A stretch of DNA of 37,500 bases from Prorocentrum cordatum (Eukaryota; Sar; Dinophyceae; Prorocentrales; Prorocentraceae), in NCBI GenBank assembly GCA_963575745.1, contig CAUYUJ010004780.1:1117257-1154756 (forward strand). Reading direction: 5' to 3'. Positions 11,116 to 20,872 of this stretch are shown here, piece after piece; the first letter of the stretch is position 1, and the number at the start of each line of letters is the position of its first letter. Below the pieces are notes generated by a model. The model was not told the DNA's origin. It did not search any database and saw only the letters and a program-made list of their open reading frames with translations. The translations under genes and the position numbers were made by a program.

Positions 11116-11530
11116 TTTGTTATGGGACGGCTGCAGACTCTCAGATGGTTGTCTTTCAATGGGGCACTTATTGCAATGCAAATAAATTCTTGTAGTCATC
11201 TGTGAAGGGGGAACTTGTAGATACACGTCGTTTATTTTTAATCGTGCTCATTTCTAATAGTGCTCGTTTCTAATTGTTCCTGGCCCTCTAGTGGCCAGGA
11301 AGCGGCCCAGGATAGAACAATTTGGAATGAAAAGATCTTGGCCCCCCCAAAATCAAAGAACTTCCTAATACGTAGAAACTAACCATGTGTAGGGTTTCTT
11401 GCAGCATCGTTGGTACGCCTTCAGTGTATACTGGTCCTCTCCCCCTTTCACCCTTTACCGATCTTGCGGCCGCGCGGTCTCGCCCGCGCTTCCACCCCCG
11501 CCTGGGCCACGTGGGAACAAGCGGTCTAAC
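11116..11530. other. AT-richer spacer with a hairpin
   Basis: The local base composition drops to AT-rich, unlike its neighbours. A short duplication (TCGTGCTCATTTCTAAT then AGTGCTCGTTTCTAATT, about 11240-11276) is followed by a 7-bp-stem hairpin CCTGGCC-CTCTAGT-GGCCAGG (11279-11299). No gene recognised. Confidence 0.5.
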
Positions 11531-11702
11531 ATCCTCCTCCTCTTCCTCCTCCTCCTCCTCATCATCATCATCATCATCCTGATCATCATCATGATCATCA
11601 TCGTCCCCCTTCCTCCTCCTCTTCCCCCTCCTCCTCCTTTATCTCTTTTTTTTTATCTCCTCCGCCTCCTCCTCCTCCTCCTCCTCCTTCTCCTCCTCTT
11701 CC
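11531..11702 (+). repeat. CTC/ATC pyrimidine-rich tract
   Basis: CTCCTC runs with an ATCATC block (about 11558-11608) and further CTC to 11702. This is the one GAT-class run in the window with ATC on the plus strand. Confidence 0.9.
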
Positions 11703-11888
11703 CCAATTCCCCTCCCCCGTGGATGCTCGGGCGGACTGCGACGACAACCCGCGGCGGCTATTTTTAACATCCGCGCTCCCCACGGCGCCCCGCGGGACGC
11801 GCAAAGCGAGGACGAAACGGGTGACTCGCTCAGCGTGCCTTCCCGCGCCGGTCCTGCGGGGGGGGAGACGCAGACCTCCTGGCGCTGC
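11703..11888. other. GC-rich spacer next to segment F
   Basis: No gene recognised. In reverse orientation this lies downstream of segment F and may belong to the composite repeat; TCTGC(G/C)TC is shared with the F copy at 22957. Confidence 0.35.
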
Positions 11889-12530
11889 TTTTTCCCAACC
11901 GTCTTGTGGTGTTGGGTCCTCGTTTTGAAGACGATCCCCGCGTTCTCCTCCTTCCTCCTCCCCCCCTCCTCCCACTTCCCACTCATCCCTCTACTCCCTC
12001 CTCCATCCCCCCCCGCACGTTTCGTGGCTCCATAGGAGCTCTGCTGAAGGTCCCAGTGGCACAATTCGCATGCGTCCCCGCCACTCATTTCGGCACACCC
12101 GTCATGCGTTTCGTGGCACCATAGGAGCTTCGCCGAAGGCCCCAGTGGCACAGTTCGCATGCGTCCCCGCCACTCATGTCGGCACACCCCTCACACGTTT
12201 CATGGCCCCATAGGAGCTCCGCCGAAGGTCCCAGTGGCACAGTTCGCATGCGTCCCCCATCCTCCCTCCCTATCTTTGCCCTCCGCATGTCCATCATTTC
12301 AGTCCAACCAGTACAACGTTTCGTGGCCCAATAGGGAGACCCGCCGACAACCCCACTGGCGATGACCATATGCGCCCCCGCCATCCATGCTCACACGTTC
12401 CGTGGCCCCATAGGGAGCGCCACCGCAAGCTCCAGTGGCTGTGGCCACATGTGTCGCCGCTACCCTTTTCGGCACACTCCTCACACGTGTCGTAGCCCCA
12501 TGAGGATCTCCACGGACGGCCCCAATTACG
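11889..12530 (-). repeat. Composite repeat copy 2 (reversed): F + spacer + 6 family 2 units
   Basis: Segment F in reverse (CCCAACCGTCTTGTGGTG to CGTTTTGAAGAC, 11893-11932) is followed by a pyrimidine-rich spacer. Six family 2 units follow (marks at 12024, 12113, 12202, 12323, 12402, 12492, so spacings 89, 89, 121, 79, 90). Read on the minus strand, the order is family 2, purine spacer, F, as in copies 1 and 3. Confidence 0.85.
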
Positions 12531-12624
12531 CTGCCGAAGAACCCCACATCCTTCGCTTCATCTCTTGTCTTAGCATAGCTGGCGTGCAACATACGTGGAT
12601 GATGCTAGGTTGGTCAAGACAGTG

Positions 12625-14258
12625 CCACGCCTGCTGCGCCGTGGACGACCAAGGCGGATAGCGCCCCCCTAACCCCCAACGCACCCCCTGTGGCGTCGAG
12701 GAAATGCAACGCGTGCCATGCCCTGCGAGCCTGCAACGCATAGCGACCCCCCCACCCCAGCGCACCCCCTGTGGCGTCGAGGAAACGCCGCGCCTGCCAT
12801 GCCATTCGAGCCTGCAACGAATAGCGCCCCAAACCCCCAGCGCATACTTTATGGCGTCGAGGAAATGCCACGCCTGCCATGCCCTGCGAGCCTGCAGCGC
12901 ATAGCCGCACCCCCTGCGGCATGGAGGAAATGCCACGCCTACCATGCCCTGCAAGACTGCAGCACATAGCGCCCCCACCCCCAACGCCCCTGTGGCGCCG
13001 AGGAAATGCCACGCCTGCCATGCCTTGCGAGCCTGCAACGCATAGCGCCTCCACCCCCAGCGCACCCCCTGTGGCGTCGAGAAAATGCCAGGCCTGTCAT
13101 GCCCTACGAGCCTGCAACGCATAGCGCCCCCACCCCCAGCGCGCCCCCCGTGGCGTCTGCCCTGCCCGCCTGCAGCGCGTATCGCCCCCGCCCCCAGCGC
13201 GCCCCCTGTGGCGTCGACCACGCCTGCCATGCCCTGCGAGCGTGCAGCGCATAGCGCTCCCACCCCCAGCGCACCCCCTGTGGCATCGAGGGAATGCCAC
13301 GCCTGCCATGCCCTGCGAGCCTGCAGCGCATAGCGCCTCCCCTACCCCAGCGCACCCCCTGTGGCGCCGAGGAAATGCCACGCCTGCCATGCCTTGCGAG
13401 CCTGCAACGCATAGCGCCTCCACCCCCAGCGCACCCCCTGTGGCGTCGAGAAAATGCCAGGCCTGTCATGCCCTACGAGCCTGCAACGCATAGCGCCCCC
13501 CCCCCCAGCGCGCCCCCCGTGGCGTCTGCCCTGCCCGCCTGCAGCGCGTATCGCCCCCGCCCCCAGCGCGCCCCCTGTGGCGTCGACCACGCCTGCCATG
13601 CCCTGCGAGCGTGCAGCGCATAGCGCTCCCACCCCCAGCGCACCCCCTGTGGCGTCGAGGGAATGCCACGCCTGCCATGCCCTGCGAGCCTGCAGCGCAT
13701 AGCGCCTCCCCTACCCCAGCGCGCCCCCTGTGGTGTCGAGGAAATGCCACGTCTGCCATGCCCTGCGAGCCTGCAACGCATAGCGCCCCCCATCCCCCAG
13801 CGCACCCCCTATGGCGTCGAGGGAATGCCACGCCTGCCATGCCCTGCGAGCCTGCAACGCATAGCGCCCCCCCCCCTCCCCCAGCGCACCCCCTATGGCG
13901 TCGAGGAGATGACGCGCCTGCCATGCCGTGCGAGCCTGCAACGCATACGCCCCCACCCACAGCGCATCTCCTATGGTGTCGAGGAAACGCCACGCCTGCC
14001 ATGCCCTGCGAGCCTGCAACGCATAGCTCCCCATCCCCCAGCGCACCCCCTATGGCGTCGAGGAAATGCCACGCCTGCCGTGCCCTGCGAGCCTGCAACG
14101 CATAGCGCCCCCACCACCGGCGCATCCCCTAAGGTGTCGAGAAAGTGCCAAGCCTGCCGTGCCCTGCGAGCCTGCGGCGTATAGAGACCGCGCTCAGGGA
14201 CCACCCCCTGCGCCCCCCCTCTGGTGTCGAGAAAGTGCCACGCCTGCCGTGCCTTGCG
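12625..14258 (-). repeat. Array A: 79-bp satellite, about 20 units, minus orientation
   Basis: The unit contains GTGGCGTCGAGGAAATGCC, then ACGCCTGCCATGCCCTGCG, then AGCCTGCAACGCATAGCGCC, then a C-rich end. Most units are about 79 bp, with at least one short unit of about 64 bp near 12852-12916. Its reverse complement matches the unit of array B through the shared core CGCTAT, GGCTCGCA, GGCAGGCGTGGCA and CTCGACGCCAC. Because 79 is not a multiple of three, frames rotate through the array. Long ORFs on both strands result from a lack of stops, not from coding. Confidence 0.95.
13001..13738 (-). repeat. 369-bp higher-order duplication inside array A
   Basis: Positions about 13001-13369 and 13370-13738 are near-identical, down to private variants such as a truncated unit with GGCGTCTGCCCTGCCCGCC and another with GCGTCGACCACGCC. 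I count only a handful of differences. Neighbouring 79-bp units differ far more, so this is a recent amplification on top of an older array. Confidence 0.9.
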
Positions 14259-14261
14259 TCT

Positions 14262-14347
14262 GTGTCTGTGTCCGTGTTGTGTGGTGTGTTTTATGTATGT
14301 GTCTGATGTGTGTGCGGCCGTGTCTGTGTGTGTGGTTGTGTGTGTGG

Positions 14348-14407
<60 letters not shown>

Positions 14408-14410
14408 GTG
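14262..14410 (+). repeat. (GT)n spacer between arrays A and B
   Basis: Starts as TCTGTGTCTGTG variants grown out of the last array A unit and becomes pure GT (about 14340-14405). The following 14411-14682 is CT-rich and CAC/GCA-rich sequence without a recognised gene. Together they form the ~420-bp centre of the inverted A/B structure. Confidence 0.95.
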
Positions 14411-14682
14411 TTTGTTCCCCACATGCTTCGTGGGGTTCTGGCTTTCACCCCTGCCGCGTCGTGCCCGCGTCTCCTCCTCACCCGCCTCCCCTCCCTCCTC
14501 CTTCCTCCCCTCCTCCACATCCTTCCTCCCTTCACCCACGCGCAACCCATGCACAGCACGTGCATCAGACGCGCGTCTACATGCAACGGCACGCATGCAC
14601 ACACTCGCACAAACGCACAGTAGACACCATACTATGCTAATGCACGCCTGGCGTGTTCACTGCATCATGCACCCAAGACGTG

Positions 14683-16805
14683 TGGGAGCGCTATCCGTTT
14701 CGGGCTCGCAAAGCGTGGCAGGCGTGGCACTTCCTCGATACCACGGGGAGTGAGCTGGGGGCGGAGGCGCTATCCGTTTCGGGTTCGCACAGCGTGGCAG
14801 GCGTGGCACTTCCTCGACACCACAAGGGGTGAGCTGGGGGTGGGAGCGCTATCCGTTTCGGGATCGCAAAGCGTGGCAGGTGTGGCACATCCCCGACACC
14901 ACAAGGGCTGCGCAGTGGGTGGGAGCACTATCCGTGTCGGGCTCGCAAGGCGCGGCAGGCGTGGTACATCCTCGACACCGCTGGGGGTGAGCTGGGGGTG
15001 GGAGCGCTATCCATTCTGGGCTCGCAAAGCGCGGCAGGCGTGGCACATCCTCGACACCGCGGGGGGTGAGCTGGGGGTGGGGGCGCTATCCGTTCGGGGC
15101 TCGCAAAGCGTGGCAGGTGTGGCACACCCTCGACACCACAGGGAGTGCGCAAAGCATGGCAGGCAGAGCACATCGTCGACACCACAAGGGCTGCGCTGTG
15201 GGTGGGAGCGCTATCCGTGTCGGGCTCGCAAATCGTGGCAGGCATGGCGCGTCTTCGACACCGCAAGGGCTGCGCTGTGGGTGGGGGCGCTATCCGTTTC
15301 GGGCTCGCAAAGCGTGGCAAGCGTGGCACTTCCTTGACACCGCAGGAGGGGAGCTGGGGGTGGGAGCACTATCCGTTTCGGGTTCGCAAGGCGCGGCAAG
15401 CGTGGCACATCCTCGACACCACAAGGGGTGAGCTGGGGGTGGGAGCGCTATCCGTTTCGGGCTCGCAGAGCGTGGCAGGCGTGGCCCATCCTCGACACCT
15501 CAGGGGATGCGCTGGGGGTGGGAGTGCTATCCGTTTCGGGCTCGCAAAGCGTGGCAGGTGTGGCGCACCCTCGACACAACAGGGGCTGCGCTGTGGGTGG
15601 GAGCGCTATCCGTTTCGGGCTCGCAAAGCGTGGCACGTGTGGCACTTCCTCGACACCGCAGGAAGGGAGCTGGGGGTGGGAGCGCTATCCGTTTCGGGCT
15701 CGCAGGGCGTGGCAAGCGTGGCACTTCATCGACACCACAGGGGGTGAGCTGGGGGTGGGAGCGCTACCCGTTTCGGGCTCGCAAAGCGTGGCAGGCGTGG
15801 CACATCCTCGACACCACAAGGGGTGAGCTGGGGGTGGGAGCGCTATCCGTTTCGGGATCGCAAAGCGTGGCAGGCGTGGCACATCCTCGACACCACAGGG
15901 GCTGCGCTGTGGGTGGGAGCGCTATCCGTGTCGGGCTCGCAAATCGCGGCAGGCATGGCACACCCTCGACACAACAAGGGCTGGGCTGTGGGTGGGAGCG
16001 CTATCCGTTTCGGGCTCGCAAAGCGTGGCACGTGTGGCACTTCCTCGACACCGCAGGAGGGGAACTGGGGGTGGGAGCGCTATCCGTTTCGGGCTCGCAG
16101 AGCGTGGCAGGCGTGGCACTTCCTCGACACCACAGGGGGTGAGCTGGGGGTGGGAGCGCTACCCGTTTCGGGCTCGCAAAGCGTGGCAGGCGTGGCACTT
16201 CGTCGACACCACAAGGGATGCGCTGGGGGTGGGAGCGCTATCCGTTTCGGGCTCGCAAAGCGTGGCAGGTGTGGCACACCCTCGACACCACGGGGAGTGC
16301 GCAAAGCGTGGCAGGCGTGGCACATCCTCGACACCACAAGGGCTGCGCTGTGGGTGGGAGCGCTATCCGTGTCGGGCTCGCAAATCGCGGCAGGCATGGC
16401 ACATCCTCGACACCACAGGGGGTGAATTGGGGTGGGGAGCGCTATCCGTTTGGGGCTCGCAAAGCATGGCAGGCGTGGCACTTCCTCGACACCACAAGGG
16501 GGCGCGCTGGGGATGGAAGCGCTATCCGTTTCGGGCTCGCACAACGTGGCAGGCGTGGCACTTCCTCGACACCACAGGGGATGCGCTGGGGGTGGGGACG
16601 CTATCCGCTTCGGTCTCGCAAAGCGTGGCAGGCGTGGCACATCCTCGACACCTTGGGTGGTGAGCTGGGGTTGGGAGCGCCATCCGTTCCGGGCTCGCCA
16701 AGAGTGGCAAGCGCGGCATTTCCTCGACACCATAGGGGCTGCGCTGGGGGTGGGAGCGCTATCCGTTTCGTGCTCGCAAGACGCGGCAGGCGAGCCCGCA
16801 TCTGA
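14683..16805 (+). repeat. Array B: 79-bp satellite, about 27 units, plus orientation
   Basis: The unit contains GGGAGCGCTATCCGTTTCG, GGCTCGCAAAGCGTGGCAGG, CGTGGCAC(A/T)TCCTCGACACC and ACA(A)GGG. Two alternating tails occur: GGTGAGCTGGGGGT and GGCTGCGCTGTGGGT. The 79-bp spacing is exact where checked (14841, 14920, 14999). Two shortened units near 15146 and 16288 read AGTGCGCAAAGC(A/G)TGGC. The GGTGAG variant introduces a TGA in one frame, which is where the rotating ORFs end. It is homologous to array A in inverted orientation. Confidence 0.95.
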
Positions 16806-16828
16806 TCCAAAACTGTAAACACGTTGGC

Positions 16829-17209
16829 TCAAACCGTTTCGGCGTGCACGCGGTTCCACGCAATCTCGCCTGTAATTCCGTTTTGGGGCAGCAGCCGCGG
16901 TACTTGCGCGTGGCAGACATGCCGCCCAAAATTGCCATGGACGCCTTGCCACCTCCGTGTTTGGCGATGAAGAGCGCAATGACTCAGATGGGTGGCGAGG
17001 TCACTCTGGAGAACTCGCGCAGATGTGCCCACGGAGTGGTGCTGTCCGCATTTAATGCGTACCGCCGCCAGCTCAACACTTGGTAACTTGATACGCTCTA
17101 CGCGAAGTATTCCGACATGAGCGACGACGGCAAGAGGCAGGGTCTGGTGGCGTACCTGCGGAACCCTGCGTCGGGCGGATTCCCCCAGGAGGCGCTTTTA
17201 GATCAGAGG
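16829..17209 (+). pseudogene. Coding fragment with in-frame TAA, family unknown
   Basis: Between satellite arrays B and C one plus-strand frame reads as ordinary protein across an in-frame TAA at 17084-17086. Before the stop are segments such as ADMPPKIAMDALPPPCLAMK, MGGEVTLENSRRCAHGVV and SAFNAYRRQLNTW. After it are LDTLYAKYSDMSDDGKRQG and LVAYLRNPASGGF. Residue use is balanced and continues in the same frame on both sides of the stop, which argues for a single point nonsense mutation in a formerly coding exon. I do not recognise the domain. An alternative is a short Met-initiated ORF from 17117. The acidic/basic helical character after the stop suggests a folded protein. No splice sites were assigned. 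Confidence 0.45.
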
Positions 17210-17270
17210 GAGCAGACTGGGGAACACGACGGCGGCCCGCCAGCGAAGGCTCGGCGAATGCGCGAGGCTG

Positions 17271-17592
17271 GCAGCGCGGCCGCTATCCGAGCCCGTCGTC
17301 CAGGGCATAGCAGGCGTGGCATTTTCTCGACGCCATAGGGGGTGCGCAGGGGGTGGTCTCTCAGCGCGGCCGCTATCCGAGCCTGTCGTCCAGGGCGTAG
17401 CAGGCGTGGCACTTTCTCGTCACCATAGGGGGTGCGCAGGGGGTGGTCTCTGAGAGCGGCCGCTATCCGAGCCGGTCGTCCAGGGCATAGCAGGCGTGGC
17501 ATATTCTCGAAACCATAGGGGGTGTGCAGGGGGGGGTCTCTGAGCGCGGCCGCTATCCGAACCAATCGTCCAGGGCGTAGCAGGCGTAGCAC
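17271..17592 (+). repeat. Array C: 90-bp variant of the 79-bp satellite, 4 units
   Basis: CGCTATCCGA recurs at 17281, 17371, 17461 and 17551, exactly 90 bp apart. It shares CTATCCGA, AGCAGGCGTGGCA-TTTCTCG, CACCATAGGGGGTGCGC and GGGGGTGG with arrays A and B, but carries its own insert GTCGTCCAGGGC(A/G)TAG and GTCTCTGAGCGCGGC. Same orientation as array B. The last unit runs directly into family 2. Confidence 0.92.
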
Positions 17593-17595
17593 TGG

Positions 17596-18120
17596 CAGAG
17601 TTCGCATGCGTTCCATGCCGGCACTCCCCTCGCACGTTTCGTGGCCCCATACGGAGCTCCACTGAAGGCCACAGTGGCGAAATTCGCATGCTTTCCCGCC
17701 GCCCATGTCGGCACACCTTTCACACGTTCCGTGGCCCCGAATGGGGCTTAACCAAATGCTTTTGTGGCAGGGTTCGCGTGCCACCCCCGCCCATCTGGGC
17801 GCACCCCTCACACATTCCGTGGCGCCACAGGGAACTCCACCGAAGGCTCTTGGTGCCAGGCCTGGCACAGTTCGCAGGCGTCCCCTGACCTCTTCGGCAC
17901 ATCCCTCACGCTTCGTGGCTCCACAGGGAGCTCCACCGAAGGCTCCTGCGACAAGGTTCGCATGCGTCCCCCCGTTCATTCTGGCACGCCCCTCACACAT
18001 TTCGTGGCCTCGCTAGGAGCTCAGCCAAAGGCTTTTGAAGCAGATTTCGCGTGCGTCCCCCCACCCATGTTGACGCACCCCTCACACGTTTCGTGCCCCC
18101 ACAGGGAGCTCCCCCTTCCT
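17596..18120 (+). repeat. Family 2 satellite, 6 units
   Basis: GTGGCCCC-like marks occur at 17641, 17731, 17819, 17914, 18004 and 18093 (spacings 90, 88, 95, 90, 89). It begins at GAGTTCGCATGCGTTCC immediately after array C. No segment F copy was found beside it; instead element E follows in reverse at 18355. Confidence 0.9.
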
Positions 18121-18354
18121 TCGTACCACCTGCATCGCGGCACTCACACTTGCATATGGTTGAATCTTTCGCCAGGATGAACCGATTTTGGTTTAACAAG
18201 CGGCGAACGACTTTTGCCTGTTTTCGGCTGCTGGGGCCCTCCTCGGATTTCGGAACCGTCAGGACAAACATGACTCGAGATGAAACAATCGGTCCCAGGG
18301 AAAAGGTGCAGAACTCCAGAGTTCCACGTTGTGGACAAATCACGCATCGAAGGT
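18121..18354. other. Spacer between family 2 and element E
   Basis: Includes GAAACAATCGGTCCCAGGG and nearby GAACTCCAGAGTTCC (a short palindrome at about 18310-18324). No gene recognised. Confidence 0.35.
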
Positions 18355-18537
18355 GCAGTCGGACCTAGGTCAGAAAAAAAACATCCTTCAACAACGTGAG
18401 ACCCTCCGCCGGCCAAAACAAACAGAACATCCAAGGGTACCCTCCCCAAGATGCGCAAAAACATCAAACAGACACGAAGCACACAAAGGTACCCTCTCCG
18501 AACCGACCTCCATCTTATACCTCGGTCCGGCTGTATC
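18355..18537 (-). repeat. Dispersed repeat element E, copy 2
   Basis: Inverted partner of 1018-1203; read on the minus strand it shows GGTCGGTTCGGAGAGGGTAC, then GGGGAGGGTACCC, then GGCGGAGGGTCTCA, then CCTAGGTCCGACTG in the same order. A poly-A stretch on the plus strand (18374-18381) lengthens one spacer relative to copy 1, one of the small indels between copies. Confidence 0.8.
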
Positions 18538-18545
18538 GGCAGAGG

Positions 18546-18722
18546 ACGACGAGGATGCTGCTGATGCTGATGATGCTGCTGCTGCTGATGATGATGCTGA
18601 TGGTGGTGGTGCTGCTGCTACTGCTGCAGCTGCTGGTGGTGATGATGATGAGGGTGACGATGCTAATGCTGATGCTGCTGATGTTGTTGCTGCTGCTGCT
18701 GATGATGATGATGATCATGGTA
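18546..18722 (+). repeat. GAT/GCT triplet tract
   Basis: About 175 bp of GATGCT/GATGAT triplets. It abuts element E almost directly. Confidence 0.92.
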
Positions 18723-19105
18723 CGGACGGTGAGGATGCAACATGCCATACGGTTGTGACTACGCAGTGACGCCTGCGCCCATAACTGCGGTGCTGCGAAG
18801 GCTCTCTTGCCATAGCGCGCCGTTTACCGAGAGGCTGGCCTGGAGCGCTACGTGTGGTTGTCGCCCCAGGGGCCTTCGCTGTAGCGGTCTGAGCACTTGC
18901 GGTCAGTCCAGTCTAGGACCGCGGGACGGGTGCGCGAACCTGCCCCCGAGTCTCCATATTCGAAATCAGCTCCTCTTAGAACTGCGGGAGCAAACTAGCG
19001 ACCGAGTCCACCTGTGTGCTGCGGGAAAGGGGGGAAGGGAAGGAATGATCCTCGAACAGGAGGAAGAAGCGCCTGCAAGAGAAGACGCGGGATCTGGCCC
19101 ACAAT
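18723..19105. other. Spacer, nothing recognised
   Basis: A plus-strand frame is open from 18742 to 19434, but the opposite strand is also open for much of it and neither shows a family motif. No repeat recognised. Confidence 0.4.
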
Positions 19106-19436
19106 TCATTGGGTCCTCATCATGCACCTGGCCTTCCCGTCCTCATCGTGCACGTGGCAATCCACGACGTCTCCAGGCCGCCACGGTACCGCAGCAATCT
19201 CCGGCCGGGTCGAAGCCTGGTAATGCTCAAGGCCCCGCGGCTTCTGCAGCACTGTCTGGCCCGCCCTGCCCGCTAATGCGAAGCACAACATCAGCAAACA
19301 CACGGGCGGCTCGATCGCAGAAAGTTCGAGTGCACAACTTGGAGCGAATGGCTGCGGCCCGCGGGCAGTGGCAAGAGCTGGAAATAGTGCAGTGTGGGCA
19401 ACGCTTCGCATCCCCACCCATGTTGAGGTGTTAATA
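19106..19436 (-). CDS. Possible minus-strand exon(s), Cys-rich, unknown
   Basis: A Met-initiated minus frame from 19421 opens with MGGDAKRCPHCTISSSCHCP, a CxxC plus CxC pattern like a small zinc-binding site. It continues to a TGA at about 19227. A different minus frame continues with GDVVDCHVHDEDGKARC to a stop at 19106. Both stretches look more protein-like than chance, but they lie in different frames and would need a frameshift or intron to join. A longer plus-strand frame covers the same bases. I recognise no family; the call could be wrong on strand as well as identity. Confidence 0.22.
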
Positions 19437-19704
19437 GTTTGACGGCGAGGAAACAGATGATGTGGTGACGATCCTGCGGCTGCTACTGATGATGGTGAGG
19501 ATGAGGACGAGAGACGGCGGGCGGTCGAGGCGAGGGTCGAGGCGGACAAAGGGGGGAATAACGTAACACCCCGCAGTTGCGGATAAGAGTGAGGGGGCGG
19601 CGGGGACGTTGGCAGTCTGCGAGGCTCTGAAGAAGCCCGCCGCAGGCGCATAATTTTTCAAGCTGCACAACGAGCCCGCCGCAGACGCCGATCTTCTGTT
19701 ACAA
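19437..19704. other. Spacer with GGCGGCGAGGTCGAGG motifs
   Basis: Short purine-rich sequence; AGCCCGCCGCAGGCGC (19635) and AGCCCGCCGCAGACGC (19674) form a ~39-bp-spaced direct repeat. No gene recognised. Confidence 0.4.
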
Positions 19705-19935
19705 GAGTGTGGGTGGGTCGCGGGTTGGGACGCAAATGGGTCGCGGGTGGGTCGACGGTGGGTCCCGGGTGGGTCGCGGGCCGGGTCGCGGGTGGGTCTC
19801 GGGTGGGTCGCGGGTGGGTGGCGGGTGGGTCGCGGGTGGGTCGCGAGCGGGTCGCGGGGTGGGTCGCGGGTGGGTGGCGGGTGAGTCGCGGGGTGGGTCG
19901 CGGGTGGGTCGCGGGGTGGGTCGCGGGGGGGACGG
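19705..19935 (+). repeat. GGGTCGCGGGTG minisatellite
   Basis: About 230 bp built from a 10-12-bp unit GGTCGCGGGTG with CGAC, CCCGG and GAGCG variants, roughly twenty copies. Frames on both strands are open for that reason alone. Confidence 0.95.
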
Positions 19936-20429
19936 CGTAACAAAACAAGCATAATCCCCGCCGTGGATCCCCGCTTCAGCCACGCACCCACGGACAGTGA
20001 ATGACCGTTTGGCCCCCTGGCTCAGACCAATATAATTAATAACTCAAGAGGAACCATCATCTGGAAGAGGGCGAATTGAGACATCGACAACTCAAATCGG
20101 TACCTGGACCCCTCCCGGGGTCTGAACGCACCAATTTTCCGAGCTGCGTCCAACCGTGGCGACGATAATCCCCTCCGAAGGCCAACTACCGTTGTCTCCA
20201 GGCCCTCCTTGACGTTGACGACGACAACGACCGCCAAACTCCTCCACAACCTGTCGAAGTAGGAAGTACCGTGGGGGGCGTCCACGGCGACCAAGCGCAG
20301 TCCGTGCTTCTCGGTGACCACCCCTGTCGGCGGAGAGGTGGAGAATGAGGAGGAGGAGGAAGAGGAGGAGGAGGAAGAAGGGGAGGAGGAGGAGGAGGAG
20401 CGCCAGTAGCTGCAGCGAGTCGGTCGAGC
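19936..20429. other. Spacer with a possible coding relic and a GGA tract
   Basis: On the minus strand two different frames across 20100-20330 look mildly protein-like (for example LRLVAVDAPHGTSYFDRLW in one and GDNGSWPSEGIIVATVG in another). I cannot choose between them. A GGAGGA tract occupies about 20347-20402. Given the flanking retroelement pieces this may be more of the same debris. Confidence 0.3.
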
Positions 20430-20815
20430 TCAGCCTCGACGCCTCGGCCTGAGCCAGCTGTATGGCCTAGCCGCATTGGGCGGAGGGGGTAGAATCGAGT
20501 AATTGCTTGGCATTTTGGCCAATGCCGCTTTCAAAGCATCGAGCTGCTGCGGGAGAGTTAAAGGGCGTCCGTCTTGATGCGAAGCCATCTCCTTGGCAAC
20601 GTGGTAGATATAGAAACTGAGAGCCGTTGCTAAACTAGCACTCTCCCGGGTGAGGTCACATGCCGGATATTGCGTGGGGAGACCAAGACCGAGGCGGAGA
20701 AGGGGACACGGCGAGACGACAGCACGTGGACGACAAACGAGGTGAGTGAGGCGGGGGCACTTTAAATAGTGAACTATGCTATCGGGGTGCGAACATCCGA
20801 AAACACAGCTCCTTC
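20430..20815 (-). pseudogene. Non-LTR retrotransposon C-terminal fragment (Cys/His knuckle)
   Basis: The minus frame carries CVFGCSHPDSIVHYLKCP (about 20807-20754), a C-x3-C-x7-H-x3-C arrangement. Such Cys/His motifs with a D/E-S-x-x-H-x-x-x-C core are typical of the C-termini of non-LTR reverse transcriptases. The downstream part (LLRLGLGL ... ALSFYIYHVAKE ... LDALKAALAKM) is like the tail that follows this motif in dinoflagellate elements as I remember them. The frame is open to a TGA at 20430. Upstream it runs into a GGA/TCC microsatellite (20816-20870), so the reverse transcriptase domain is missing here. The role in a full element would be nucleic-acid binding during retrotransposition. 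As it stands it is a detached fragment. Family assignment rests on motif memory, not a search. Confidence 0.55.
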
Positions 20816-20872
20816 TAGGAGGAGGAGGAGGAGGAGAAGGAGGAGGAGGAAGAGGAGGAGGAGGACCCGCAG
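20816..20872 (+). repeat. (GGA)n microsatellite
   Basis: GGAGGA with AAG interruptions. It truncates the retroelement fragment on its left and is followed by sequence with no recognised content up to about 21170. Confidence 0.95.

Noticed and set aside
12526-16979. ORFs of 200-300 codons through arrays A and B on both strands
   Set aside because: The 79-bp period rotates the frame, so the ORFs only show that most units lack stops; the encoded peptide changes completely every unit.
12625-18120. Regularly spaced repeats resembling a CRISPR array
   Set aside because: Units are contiguous degenerate tandem repeats without unique spacers, cas genes or prokaryotic context.
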